The position numbers were made by a program, and so were the translations under genes. A stretch of 64,000 nucleotides of DNA from JAOUGY01 sp963785075 (GTDB lineage: Bacteria; Actinomycetota; Acidimicrobiia; Spongiisociales; ZC4RG35). The stretch lies in contig CAWATW010000007.1 in assembly GCA_963785075.1 (NCBI GenBank), positions 186,001 to 250,000 on the forward strand, written 5' to 3'. Positions 51,282 to 60,406 of the stretch are shown here, piece by piece (the stretch's first letter is position 1; every line of letters begins with the position of its first letter). The notes under the pieces were generated by a model. It worked only from the letters and a program-made list of their open reading frames with translations. It searched no databases and was not told where the DNA came from.

Positions 51282-53603
51282 ATGCCACAGACAGCACAAC
51301 TCACCCTTCCCGTTCTTCCGCTCCGCAACGGAGTGGTCTTTCCCCACATGGTCGTGACCCTTCGGATCGAGACCTCCGAAGGCCGAACTGCGATCGCAGC
51401 CGCCGATCGGAACGACGGTCGACTGCTGCTCGTACCCAGGCTCGATGGGCGATACGCCGACGTGGGGACGATCGCCGAGATTCAGCAGAGCGACGAAGAC
51501 GGCAACGTCGTCGTGTCGGGTATGGCGCGAGCCCGGGTGGGAGCCGGTTCGGTCGATGAGACCGGTGCGCTCTGGGTCGAGGCGGAACCGTATCCCGAGG
51601 TCGACATCATCGATGACGAGCTCGAGTCGCTCGTGGCCGAATATCGGGCCGTGGTCGGCGCCGTGCTCGAGAATCGCGGCATGACGGCGGTCGCCGAGCG
51701 GATCACGGCGATGGACAATCCGTCCCAACTGGCGGACCTCGCCGTGTACTCGCCAGACCTGTCGCTGGATCAGAAGGTCCAGCTCCTCGAAGCACTCGAC
51801 ATCCGGCGTCGGCTGGGGATGCTCCTCGAATGGATGCGAGAGGTCTTGGCCGACCTGGAACTCCGGCGACGAGTCCGCGACGAGGCCGCAGAGCGCATCG
51901 ACAAGGGTCAGCGCGACTATCTCCTGCGTCAACAGCTCGAAGCCATCAAGAAAGAGCTCGGAGACGACGCCGACGTCACCTCCGAGTACCGGGCCAAGCT
52001 CGAGGAAAGCGACATTCCGGATGCCGTCCGCGAGAGCATCGAACGAGAGATCGACCGCCTGGAGCGGATGTCTGAGCAGTCCCCCGAACACTCGTGGGTC
52101 CGAACCTGGCTCGACACGATGCTCGAGGTGCCCTGGGGCACCCGGTCCGAAGATCGGCTCGACCTTCAGGAGGCCTGGGCCGTGCTCGATGCAGACCACA
52201 CCGGGCTGGCGGATGTCAAGGAGCGCATCATCGAGCACCTGGCCGTTCGAAAGCTCCGCCAACAGAGAGGTCTTGCGGAGGGTGACGGACGCAATGCCGG
52301 GGCGATCCTGCTGCTGGTCGGCCCCCCGGGTGTGGGCAAGACGTCGCTGGGCGAGTCCGTCGCCAAGGCGCTCGGTCGCAAGTTCGTGCGTGTGGCGCTC
52401 GGCGGTGTCCGGGACGAGGCGGAGATCCGAGGCCATCGTCGCACCTACGTCGGAGCACGCCCCGGCAGGGTGGCGAGGGCGCTCATCGAGACCGGAACGA
52501 TGAACCCTGTGTTCCTTCTCGATGAGATGGACAAGGTCGGCAACGATTGGCGAGGTGACCCGTCGTCGGCCTTGCTCGAGGTTCTCGACCCGGCCCAGAA
52601 TCACACGTTCCGGGATCACTATCTCGAGACCGATCTCGACCTCTCCGACGTGTTGTTCATAGCGACGGCGAACGTGGTCGATTCGATCCCGGGGCCCTTG
52701 CTCGACCGCACCGAGGTCATCACGATCGACGGGTACACCGACGCCGAGAAGGTGGCGATCGCACGCGATCACCTTCTTCCACGGCAGCTCCGCGCTGCCG
52801 GACTCGAGCCCGAAGAGCTGAAGGTGACCGAGGATGCCCTCGCCGCCGTCGTCGATCGCTACACGAGAGAAGCCGGTGTCCGGAACCTGGAACGGCAGCT
52901 CGGCAAGCTGACCCGCAAGGTGGCGACGGCCGTTGCCCGTGGGACCGGAAGCTCCGGCGAGGGCTCGCCTGTACTCGGAACGATCGTGGTGGACGAGGCG
53001 CAGGTGCGGGAGTACCTGGGAAAGACGAAGGTCTGGAAGGACGAGGCGTCCGACCGCACCGATGTCCCAGGTGTGGCCACGGGTTTGGCCGTGACCGGGG
53101 CAGGAGGCGATGTCCTGTTCATCGAGGCGAGTTCGACTCCGGGAGAGCGAGGGCTGACCCTGACCGGCCAGCTCGGTGATGTGATGAAGGAGTCCGCCAG
53201 GATCGCACTCTCGTACGTGGAGGCGAACGCCGCACGGCTCGGCATCGATCCGGAGCAGACCGAAGGCCGCTTCCATGTCCACGTTCCCGCCGGTGCCATA
53301 CCCAAGGACGGACCCTCGGCCGGCATCACCATGACGACGGCACTCGTCTCGTTGCTGACCGGGCGGAAGGCACGTGGCACGGTTGGCATGACCGGAGAGG
53401 TCACGCTTCAGGGCAAGGTCCTGCCGATCGGGGGCGTCAAGCAGAAGGTGCTTGCGGCACACAGGGCCGGGCTCCGGGAAGTGATCGTGCCTCGGCGCAA
53501 CGAGGCCGACCTCGACGAAGTGCCCGAGAAGATCCGTGAGGAGATGACCTTCCACATCGCGGACAGTGTGGAACAGGTCCTCGAGGTGGCGCTGGAGGCG
53601 TGA
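51282..53603 (+). CDS. lon: ATP-dependent protease Lon
   Basis: Lon protease of 773 residues. The N-terminal substrate domain starts LPVLPLRNGVVFPHMVV. The AAA module has Walker A GPPGVGKT and Walker B PVFLLDEMDKVG, plus GGVRDEAEIRGHRRTYVGA. The protease domain has the Ser-Lys dyad: Ser in PKDGPSAGITM and Lys in GGVKQKVLAAH. It degrades misfolded and regulatory proteins. GGAG precedes the ATG. Heat-shock control by HspR is suggested by the upstream HAIR-like site, as known for lon in Streptomyces. Confidence 0.97.
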   Translation: MPQTAQLTLPVLPLRNGVVFPHMVVTLRIETSEGRTAIAAADRNDGRLLLVPRLDGRYADVGTIAEIQQSDEDGNVVVSGMARARVGAGSVDETGALWVEAEPYPEVDIIDDELESLVAEYRAVVGAVLENRGMTAVAERITAMDNPSQLADLAVYSPDLSLDQKVQLLEALDIRRRLGMLLEWMREVLADLELRRRVRDEAAERIDKGQRDYLLRQQLEAIKKELGDDADVTSEYRAKLEESDIPDAVRESIEREIDRLERMSEQSPEHSWVRTWLDTMLEVPWGTRSEDRLDLQEAWAVLDADHTGLADVKERIIEHLAVRKLRQQRGLAEGDGRNAGAILLLVGPPGVGKTSLGESVAKALGRKFVRVALGGVRDEAEIRGHRRTYVGARPGRVARALIETGTMNPVFLLDEMDKVGNDWRGDPSSALLEVLDPAQNHTFRDHYLETDLDLSDVLFIATANVVDSIPGPLLDRTEVITIDGYTDAEKVAIARDHLLPRQLRAAGLEPEELKVTEDALAAVVDRYTREAGVRNLERQLGKLTRKVATAVARGTGSSGEGSPVLGTIVVDEAQVREYLGKTKVWKDEASDRTDVPGVATGLAVTGAGGDVLFIEASSTPGERGLTLTGQLGDVMKESARIALSYVEANAARLGIDPEQTEGRFHVHVPAGAIPKDGPSAGITMTTALVSLLTGRKARGTVGMTGEVTLQGKVLPIGGVKQKVLAAHRAGLREVIVPRRNEADLDEVPEKIREEMTFHIADSVEQVLEVALEA

Positions 53604-53608
53604 GTCTC

Positions 53609-53647
53609 GCGGCAGGGTGTTCCGAGCTTTTTTGAGCACCCTGCCGC
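53609..53647 (+). terminator. Hairpin after lon
   Basis: A 14-bp stem with one G-U pair (GCGGCAGGGTGTTC / GAGCACCCTGCCGC) starts 6 bases after the lon stop. Unusually, the T-run (six Ts) lies in the 11-base loop rather than after the stem. Confidence 0.7.
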
Positions 53648-53737
53648 CCACCGGTTATCTTGTTGCAAGGGAGCGGGGCCGGATGATCGACGCGCCTTGC
53701 CGACGTCGACGCCGTCTGGCGGCAACGGGAGGAGCAC

Positions 53738-55351
53738 GTGGGGATCAGGGGTAGAGAGCGAGAGCCCCTGTTGGCGCGCCGTCGTGCCAATAGCCCGTCG
53801 GCGCGCTCTCTGCGACCGGAGCTCCAGTCATCTGGACCTCGAGTGGTCGAGAATTCGGAGTTCCTCGACCGCATGAAACAGGCCATGGACGCCCGCGAGG
53901 TCGAGGCGCCTCCGCCCGGGGTGGTGGAACGCGATGCCGAGCCATCTCCCCGATCCGATGCGCCCCAAGCAGAGGTCGACGTGAAGGCGCTCGCCGCCAT
54001 CGTGGCGGCTCAACAGTCCGTAGAGCCGAGGACCGCGCGCGTCGCCGTCCCATCGGGGGCATGGAACACCCTGGCCGCCCACACCGTGCGCAGCGGCCTC
54101 AGACGCACCGACACGGAAGGTCGCTCCCGGCTCATGTTCGACACCGCGGTCATCGAACCGACCCACCTCACACCGGTGGCGATGACCGCAGCGGCCACGC
54201 TCGCATTGCGGACCGGTGAGGTGGCCCCATGGCGTAGCAGGGCCACCGGGCTCCACCACGATCCGCGAGCCATCCCCGGCCTCGACAAGGCCGGGGTCAT
54301 GATCGGCGTCGCATTCACAGGTCGCGGGCGGCCCCGGGTCGAGGCGACCGACGACCCCGACCACTTCCTACTCTCGAACATCGAGCTCATCACCCACTCG
54401 CACCTCTACGACGCCCTCCTGGTACGCGTCCCCGAGCCCAGCTCTGGAGCCACCTGCTACTTGTTGCCGATCCACACCGGCCCGGGCCAACCCAATCGGG
54501 TCCGGGTCAAGAAGCTGTTCGGTCGACCCGGCACTGCACCGGCGTCGTTCGCGCGAGTTCAGATCGATGGTGCGGTGGCCGTCAGGGTGGGTCCTCGAGG
54601 AGCCGGAGACCAGCTGTTCAGACCGGTCATCGAGCGTCTGCGAGCCGACGCTGCGATCGTGGGTGCCGCCCAGATGCGGGCTGCCGTGGACGTCATGACG
54701 GAAGGGTTGGAACGCAGGACCGGTGCCGACATCTTCCACCGTCAGTTCGTCGAAGACGTGGAGGCAACCGTTGCCGAGGGATTGGCGATCGAAGCCGCCG
54801 ATCGCTTGGCCGAGGGCGGTGTCGGCGGACTCAACCTGGTGCTCGCACAGCACTGGGTGCAGTCCCGCTTCGGAGCGATCGTGCCCGACGCATCGGCCAT
54901 GATGCACCTGGCGTCGGTACCGGTGGATCCGGCCGTCGCATGGACCTCGCCGCTGCTGCCGCTGTGGGGGGGCACCGCTCATGTTCTTCGATCCGAGTTC
55001 GTCGCGTGGGCCGACCGTGGGGCCCTGGATTCGTTGTTCCAGCGGTGTGGCTTCGAGTCCCACTCGAAGGTGATCACCAAGGCATGCACGTGGCTCCTCG
55101 AGATGGCCATGGATCGCGCCATCCCCGCCGCCGAGCGTATGGAGGCGGCAGCGCTGGTGTCGGCTGCCTCGATTCTGGCGGCAGCCGGACGGACCGACGC
55201 CCTCGCGGTCCTCCTCGGCAGTGACTCCGGGCCGGGGCCCCGTGCAAGTGGATCCACCGCGGAGCAGCCCGACGGTTCGCGCGCCGGCGATCGGGACGTT
55301 GTGGTCGACCTGCGCGAGCAGGGCGCTCCTGTTGCTGCCCGAGTCGATTGA
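53738..55351 (+). CDS. AidB-like protein of the acyl-CoA dehydrogenase fold
   Basis: Protein of 537 residues. The first ~100 are charged and low in complexity. The rest follows the AidB pattern by eye: HDPRAIPGLDKAGVMIGVAF, a middle beta domain (GATCYLLPIH, RVRVKKLFGRPGTAPASFAR), the helical part (RLRADAAIVGAAQMRAAVDV) and LPLWGGTAHVLRSEFVAWA, which corresponds to the IWEGSGNV region. Several usually conserved acyl-CoA dehydrogenase residues are replaced, so enzyme activity is doubtful. GTG start with GGAGGAG upstream. Family placement is by motif order only. Confidence 0.65.
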   Translation: MGIRGREREPLLARRRANSPSARSLRPELQSSGPRVVENSEFLDRMKQAMDAREVEAPPPGVVERDAEPSPRSDAPQAEVDVKALAAIVAAQQSVEPRTARVAVPSGAWNTLAAHTVRSGLRRTDTEGRSRLMFDTAVIEPTHLTPVAMTAAATLALRTGEVAPWRSRATGLHHDPRAIPGLDKAGVMIGVAFTGRGRPRVEATDDPDHFLLSNIELITHSHLYDALLVRVPEPSSGATCYLLPIHTGPGQPNRVRVKKLFGRPGTAPASFARVQIDGAVAVRVGPRGAGDQLFRPVIERLRADAAIVGAAQMRAAVDVMTEGLERRTGADIFHRQFVEDVEATVAEGLAIEAADRLAEGGVGGLNLVLAQHWVQSRFGAIVPDASAMMHLASVPVDPAVAWTSPLLPLWGGTAHVLRSEFVAWADRGALDSLFQRCGFESHSKVITKACTWLLEMAMDRAIPAAERMEAAALVSAASILAAAGRTDALAVLLGSDSGPGPRASGSTAEQPDGSRAGDRDVVVDLREQGAPVAARVD

Positions 55352-55437
55352 GTCAGCCCCTGATGATTCGAGAGCCGGCTCGTGATCGGGTCGCGGACCC
55401 GCCCCATAGTCCGAGATTCGGGGTACGTTTGTCGCCT

Positions 55438-56811
55438 ATGGGGAATTGGGTGGTGGGCGTGGCGATTCTGTTGACCGCGAGCGCGTGCACGAGCGCGGGC
55501 CAGACGCCCGAGGCCGTGGCGTCGTCGGCGCCTTCGTCGGGTTCGACCGCAGAGAGCGTGACTTCGTCCGCTGCCGGAAGCGAACCGGCCACGACGCCGA
55601 CAACCCTGCGCGCCACCGAGCCGATGCCTGGATGCGGCGAATTCGACGGTGAGCCGTTCCAATCTGCCGAATCGGTGGAGGTCACGGAGATCGAAGGCTC
55701 CGGTCTCGGGATTCGGGCCGCGATCTACCCGCACCCCGATCACGAGGGAAACCCATGGTCGGAGTGGGGTCAGGGGATCGTGACCGCCGATGGCCGCTAC
55801 TTCTCCGCCATCGGTGACCACCTCGGGGCCGACGGCAATTCCTATGTCTACGAATTCGACCCGGCGACCGGCGTGCTGTCGCGGATCGCCGATGTGGCGT
55901 CCCTGGTGGGACCAACCTCCAACGACTGGGGGCACGGCAAGATCCACGCCCAGATGGTCGCCGGGCCGTGTGGGGAGATCTACGCGGCTTCGTACTGGGG
56001 GAGTCGTCGTGGTATCGAATCCGTCGACTACTCGGGCGGCATTCTCATGCGGATCGACCCGAATGCGCGAACGGTCTCCAATCTCGGAGCACCGGTTCCG
56101 GCTCACGGGATTCCGTCGCTCGCTTCATGGCCCGAGGGCGGTCTGATCTACGGGGAAGCGGCGGATCCGACCGTTCCCACCGGTAGCAACGAAGGGCCCT
56201 TCTTCGTCTATGACATCGCCAGTGGCGAGGTCATCTTCTCCGATGCCGATCCGAGCCACACCGGATTCCGGTCTGTCGCAGTGGACGCACAGGGGCGCGC
56301 ATACGTGAGCTTTGGTGACGGTTCGTTGAACGTGTACGACCCGGCGACCAACTCGTTCACCGGTACGGTCGACATACCGGGCGGCCGAATCCGCGCCGCC
56401 TCGGCGCCCGCCCCCGACGGCACCATCTACGCCGCCTCCGATCGGCCAGACGCCTTCTTCTCGATCGGGCCCGACGGGACCGTCACCGACCTCGGGGTTC
56501 CGGAGGCGTACACGGCATCGATGGTGGTGGACCCGACGGGCACGGTCGTGTACTCACTCCCGGGCGCTCACGGCGACGGCTACGACATCGGGACCCCGAT
56601 CGTGGAACTCGACCCTGCGACCGGAGCGCAGAGCACGCTGGTCGAGCTTGCACCCCTGATCGAGCGGAGCCTCGGATTGCGGGTGGGAGGAACCTACGGA
56701 ATCAGCATCGATCATGAGGCCGGGCGACTCTTCATGACGCTGAATGCCGGTGGCCCCAACGACCGGGATCCGTTTGGGCAGGTGGTGCTTGTTGAGGTGA
56801 CAATGCCATGA
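55438..56811 (+). CDS. Exported beta-propeller lipoprotein
   Basis: Protein of 457 residues: signal MGNWVVGVAILLTASAC (weak lipobox), Ser/Thr linker, then a repetitive domain of short strands with recurring YxFDPATG or YDPATN turns (YEFDPATGVLSRIADV, LNVYDPATNSFTG, VELDPATGAQSTLVEL), typical of SMP-30/YncE-like propellers. TACGTT ends 8 bases before the ATG with no Shine-Dalgarno. It overlaps the following FG-GAP lipoprotein gene by 4 bases, so the two are made together. Confidence 0.82.
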   Translation: MGNWVVGVAILLTASACTSAGQTPEAVASSAPSSGSTAESVTSSAAGSEPATTPTTLRATEPMPGCGEFDGEPFQSAESVEVTEIEGSGLGIRAAIYPHPDHEGNPWSEWGQGIVTADGRYFSAIGDHLGADGNSYVYEFDPATGVLSRIADVASLVGPTSNDWGHGKIHAQMVAGPCGEIYAASYWGSRRGIESVDYSGGILMRIDPNARTVSNLGAPVPAHGIPSLASWPEGGLIYGEAADPTVPTGSNEGPFFVYDIASGEVIFSDADPSHTGFRSVAVDAQGRAYVSFGDGSLNVYDPATNSFTGTVDIPGGRIRAASAPAPDGTIYAASDRPDAFFSIGPDGTVTDLGVPEAYTASMVVDPTGTVVYSLPGAHGDGYDIGTPIVELDPATGAQSTLVELAPLIERSLGLRVGGTYGISIDHEAGRLFMTLNAGGPNDRDPFGQVVLVEVTMP

Positions 56812-58532
56812 GGCTCGTCGTGGCCCTTGCGCTCGTGCTTGCTGCCTGTTCTTCGTCGGCCAACCCTCCCGGCACCGGGGGCGGCGTGACATCACCCGAA
56901 CCGACCACGTTCGACACCGGCGACGCCAATCCCACGACGGCGCCGCCGGGGTCGGTCGCCGTGGCGACGCCCACGGGCGGTGAAGGCATTTCGTGCTGGG
57001 TTGGGCCGATCGAGGCGACTGCCGGCGGCGGGATCTCGCTGGAGAACGCCACGGTGGCGTTCGGCCTGGTCGACCCCTTGACCGGCATGAAGGGCCACGC
57101 AGGAGCGTGGGGAGACGTGAACGGCGATCTGCTCCCCGATCTCTTTCTAGGGACCTTCGCCAATCGCCCGGTCGAGGATTATCGGACCCGTGGCGCCGAC
57201 GGACCTGGTCCCGACAGGGTGCTGCTGGCAGCATCGGGTGGCTTCGCCGACCTGGGCCTGGAGGCACAGCTCGGCAGGACGTCGGGCGCAGTGTTCGCAG
57301 ATCTCGACCTCGATGGTGATCTCGACCTGGTGATAGCCCGGAACCCCCAACCGGGCCGAGAGCGTGGTGATGCGCCGTCGACCGTGTACCGCAACGACGG
57401 CGGGTCGCTGGTGGAGGTGGACGACGCCGGTCTCGACCCGGTGCTCGGAGCCCGCTCGATCGGGGTGCTCGACGTCGACGAAGATCAGCTGCCCGATCTC
57501 GTGGTGCTCGAGGACAAGTGGACGGGGGCGTCTACGGTCGTGTATCGAAACCTCGGAGATCTGCGCTTCGAAGACGCACGAGAGAGCTTTGGATTCCCTG
57601 ACGACGTTCACGGCCTGGGAGTCGCCACTGGTGACATCGACGGCGACCGAATCCCCGATGTGGTGATCGGTGGCTCGAACCGCGTGTTCGTCGGAACGGG
57701 AGCCGGGCTGGAAGAAGTGACCGGCGTGATTCCGGAATGGGAGATCTTCGGTGACGAAGACGACGTGGCGGGGGCTTCGCTCGCCGACGTCAACCGTGAC
57801 GGACGAGCCGACCTCGTCTTGGGCCAGCACTTCAACTCGACACTCAGCCGCAACACCACCGTGCCCATTCGGCTCTATCTCAATCGCACGCCTGCGCCGG
57901 GCGACACGCCTGTGTTCGAGGACGTGACCGACGCCGCAGGACTGATCGGACTACCCACCAAGGCCCCGCATGTGGAGTTCGTCGACCTGGACAACGACGG
58001 ACTGGTCGACATACTCACATCCGCCTCGGCCGCCGACGGGACCCTCCCCGCCGTATTCCGGAATACGGGTGTCGAAGGCGGTGTGCCGAGATTCGAGACG
58101 CCACCGGGATTGGGATCGCCTCAATATTGGGTGGCCATGCCCACGGCGGATGTCGATCGAGACGGGCGGGTGGACACGTTGGCCGTGGAGTGGGAGGCGT
58201 CGCTCGAGATGCCGTTCTTCCACAACGTCTCATCTTCGGGTCACTGGGTGGAGGTCTCGGTCGACGCGTCGCTCGGTGGTGGTCCGGGAACCCTCGTATC
58301 GGTCTACGAGGCGGGAGCTGCGGGCGATCCCGATCGGTTGCTCGGTGTACGCGAGATCACCGTGTCGCAGGGCTACTCGGCGGGAAACGAGGCGGTCGCC
58401 CACTTCGGCCTGGGCGCGGTGGACGCCGTCGACATCGTTGTCGCCCCGCCGCCGGCATTTGCGTCCGACCCCTTCACGCTCACCGATCAGGCGGTGGACC
58501 AGCATCTGCGGCTTCCGAATGGATGCGGCTGA
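56808..58532 (+). CDS. FG-GAP/VCBS repeat lipoprotein with ASPIC/UnbV-like C-terminus
   Basis: Lipoprotein of 574 residues (MRLVVALALVLAAC). Seven calcium-loop motifs are visible: DVNGDLLPD, DLDLDGDLD, DVDEDQLPD, DIDGDRIPD, DVNRDGRAD, DLDNDGLVD and DVDRDGRVD, which fits a seven-bladed integrin-like propeller. The C-terminal GHWVEVSVDA, then VREITVSQGYSAGNEAVAHFG, matches the ASPIC/UnbV domain of CRTAC1-type proteins. ATGA overlap with the preceding propeller gene. Probably a calcium-dependent surface-binding protein. Confidence 0.88.
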   Translation: MRLVVALALVLAACSSSANPPGTGGGVTSPEPTTFDTGDANPTTAPPGSVAVATPTGGEGISCWVGPIEATAGGGISLENATVAFGLVDPLTGMKGHAGAWGDVNGDLLPDLFLGTFANRPVEDYRTRGADGPGPDRVLLAASGGFADLGLEAQLGRTSGAVFADLDLDGDLDLVIARNPQPGRERGDAPSTVYRNDGGSLVEVDDAGLDPVLGARSIGVLDVDEDQLPDLVVLEDKWTGASTVVYRNLGDLRFEDARESFGFPDDVHGLGVATGDIDGDRIPDVVIGGSNRVFVGTGAGLEEVTGVIPEWEIFGDEDDVAGASLADVNRDGRADLVLGQHFNSTLSRNTTVPIRLYLNRTPAPGDTPVFEDVTDAAGLIGLPTKAPHVEFVDLDNDGLVDILTSASAADGTLPAVFRNTGVEGGVPRFETPPGLGSPQYWVAMPTADVDRDGRVDTLAVEWEASLEMPFFHNVSSSGHWVEVSVDASLGGGPGTLVSVYEAGAAGDPDRLLGVREITVSQGYSAGNEAVAHFGLGAVDAVDIVVAPPPAFASDPFTLTDQAVDQHLRLPNGCG

Positions 58533-58597
58533 GCCGACATTCGACCGCTGCGACGTTGGGTGCCCGGGATCCGCACGGCCAGGCCTACGATTGAGCC

Positions 58598-59086
58598 ATG
58601 CCTTCGTTCGATGTTGTTTCTGAAGTGGACAAGCAAGAACTCCGGAACGCCGTGGATCAGGCGGCACGAGAGTTCGCCAACCGGTTCGATTTCCGGGGCA
58701 CCGACACCACGGTCGAGATCTCTGGTGAGGATCTCGTTGTCGTCGAGTCCTCGGCCGAGGGTCGTCTCGATGCCGCCAACCAGGTGCTCCGTGAGAAGCT
58801 GGTGAAGCGCAAGATCGATCCGAAGGCCATCTCGGGTGGCGAGCCGAAACAAGTGGGGGGCGGCCGCTTCAAGTCCGAATGGAAGCTGGCCCAGGGGATC
58901 CCCCAGGACGCCGCCAAGAAACTCACGAAGGAGATCCGGGACTCGGGGCTCAAGGTGCAGGCGCAGGTTCAGGGCGAGCAGATCCGCGTGCAGGGCAAGA
59001 AGCGAGACGATCTCCAGGCGGCGATCGCCCTCCTGAAGGGACTCGACTTCGAATTACCACTCCAGTACAGCAATTTCCGGGAATGA
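58598..59086 (+). CDS. yajQ: YajQ-family nucleotide-binding protein
   Basis: Cytoplasmic protein of 162 residues of the YajQ family, some members of which bind cyclic di-GMP. Motifs: MPSFDVVSEVDKQELRNAVD, FDFRGTDTTVE, EKLVKRKIDPKAI and the closing DFELPLQYSNFRE. A TACGAT box ends 6 bases before the ATG and there is no Shine-Dalgarno, so it is probably leaderless. It stands alone ahead of a terminator. Confidence 0.95.
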   Translation: MPSFDVVSEVDKQELRNAVDQAAREFANRFDFRGTDTTVEISGEDLVVVESSAEGRLDAANQVLREKLVKRKIDPKAISGGEPKQVGGGRFKSEWKLAQGIPQDAAKKLTKEIRDSGLKVQAQVQGEQIRVQGKKRDDLQAAIALLKGLDFELPLQYSNFRE

Positions 59087-59223
59087 GAACCCGATATCGG
59101 AGTCAGGCCAATACTTCTCGAACCAACGACCTGAGTCGCCGGGGGAATCCACACACCACGGGGGAGCCACGAGGGGGTCGGTTTTTCGAGGCTCCAGGGG
59201 GAAAGGTCGGTGGTTCGACGGAT

Positions 59224-59261
59224 GAAGGTGTGGGCGGGGGCCACCAACCGCCCGCACCTTC
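59224..59261. terminator. Hairpin between convergent yajQ and type VII genes
   Basis: A 13-bp stem with one G-U pair (GAAGGTGTGGGCG / CGCCCGCACCTTC) and a 12-base loop. The rest of the 216-base gap 59087-59302 shows only a weak GGGGG/CCCCC-rich stretch and no gene. Confidence 0.7.
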
Positions 59262-59302
59262 ACCTTCTCCTCGCCACGTCTCGGTGTCCGAGGTGGCGCC
59301 GA

Positions 59303-60406
59303 TCAGATCGTGGCGCCGAGACGTGCCCACCCGTCGGCCAACACCGCAGCAAGCTCACGACCGGTGTGAGCGTCTCTGAACACCACCGACCCCGATGCTG
59401 TGGGGAAACTGGAGTCGATGAGACTCAGGTCCACCGTGTCTCCCCTTTTGGCCACCGCCATCACCGTCGGCCGGTTGCGGAACGGACGCTCCACGCGTGG
59501 ATCGACAGGGCCGTCGGTGACGAGGACGATCTGCTCGCAGAGGTCGGGCAGCCGAGAGCTGCCCGCCGGGCCACAGTCGATCACGACCACGCCTGCGCTG
59601 GGCCGAATCCGGTCGAGCATTCGACGATAGACGTCGAAGCCGGGAGTGGTGCCGGCTCGCATGTCACAACCCAACACGGTGATCGTCCCGCTTCCGAACC
59701 GAGCATCGAGACTGTCCACCCCGTCTGCGGCGCCGACCACCGTGAGAGCGCCTACGCCGGTCAGCCGGGTGACGCCGGCCCGCTCCGGATCTCCGTCGAC
59801 AAGGATCACGCGATCTGCACGCGCTGCGGAGAGTGCCGTCGCCACGTCGACGGCGGTGTGCGCCGACGCCCCCGAGTCGGTCTGCGTGATGACACCGATG
59901 GTGACGGTTCGATGTAGGCGAGGACGCCCGATGATCCAGTCGAGGCGGCGTCCGTGGTCGGTCCATCTCCACATGTCGGCCACGCGTTCCTTTGCGCCGC
60001 AGTCGAGCGCCCGGGGTGTCACCCTCGATCCCACGAGTGCCCGCCCGGCCTCGATGATGCGTTGTCGCGTCGTGAGACGTTCGGGTATCACCCGTGACGT
60101 CCGTTCCGTGGGTGATGCGTCATCCATGCGCACCGGCACAGGGTCTGGCAGCTCGGGGTCGATGGCATGGGTCGAGCGGGTGACGTACACGGCGTCGCCG
60201 TCGCTGAGTCCCATCTGGGTCAAGGTGGTGCTCAGGTCGACTCGCACGCCGCCGGCGACGTAGGCGAGCCAGCGCCCCTCGGCCGGGCAGCCATCGCCGA
60301 CCAAGGTCACCATCGATGGCATGAGATGTTCTACAGGAACGTCGTCGGGGAGGTCCGTGTGGGTGCGCGTCGTCGAGCCCACGAGCTCAACGGTGACCGT
60401 GCTCAT
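59303..60406 (-). CDS. Type VII secretion protein: EccD-like ubiquitin domain fused to a degenerate MinD-like domain
   Basis: Protein of 367 residues. Residues 1-80 form a ubiquitin-like domain as at the N-terminus of EccD/YukD (STVTVELVGSTTRTHTDL; TLTQMGLSDGDAVYVTR). Instead of the EccD membrane part, residues about 150-367 resemble a MinD/ParA ATPase (TVTIGVITQ, RVILVDGDPERAGVTRL, GVVVIDCGPAGSS). The P-loop is degenerate: TDSGASAHT replaces KGGVGKTT, with no catalytic Lys, so it is probably a non-hydrolysing relative. ATGA overlap with eccC shows it belongs to the secretion locus. Confidence 0.8.
   Translation of the reverse strand: MSTVTVELVGSTTRTHTDLPDDVPVEHLMPSMVTLVGDGCPAEGRWLAYVAGGVRVDLSTTLTQMGLSDGDAVYVTRSTHAIDPELPDPVPVRMDDASPTERTSRVIPERLTTRQRIIEAGRALVGSRVTPRALDCGAKERVADMWRWTDHGRRLDWIIGRPRLHRTVTIGVITQTDSGASAHTAVDVATALSAARADRVILVDGDPERAGVTRLTGVGALTVVGAADGVDSLDARFGSGTITVLGCDMRAGTTPGFDVYRRMLDRIRPSAGVVVIDCGPAGSSRLPDLCEQIVLVTDGPVDPRVERPFRNRPTVMAVAKRGDTVDLSLIDSSFPTASGSVVFRDAHTGRELAAVLADGWARLGATI

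Noticed and set aside
50904..53651. A 915-codon open frame antisense to lon and znuC
   Set aside because: Covers the whole of lon, whose motifs are complete on the plus strand; the antisense product has no recognisable fold or ribosome-binding site.
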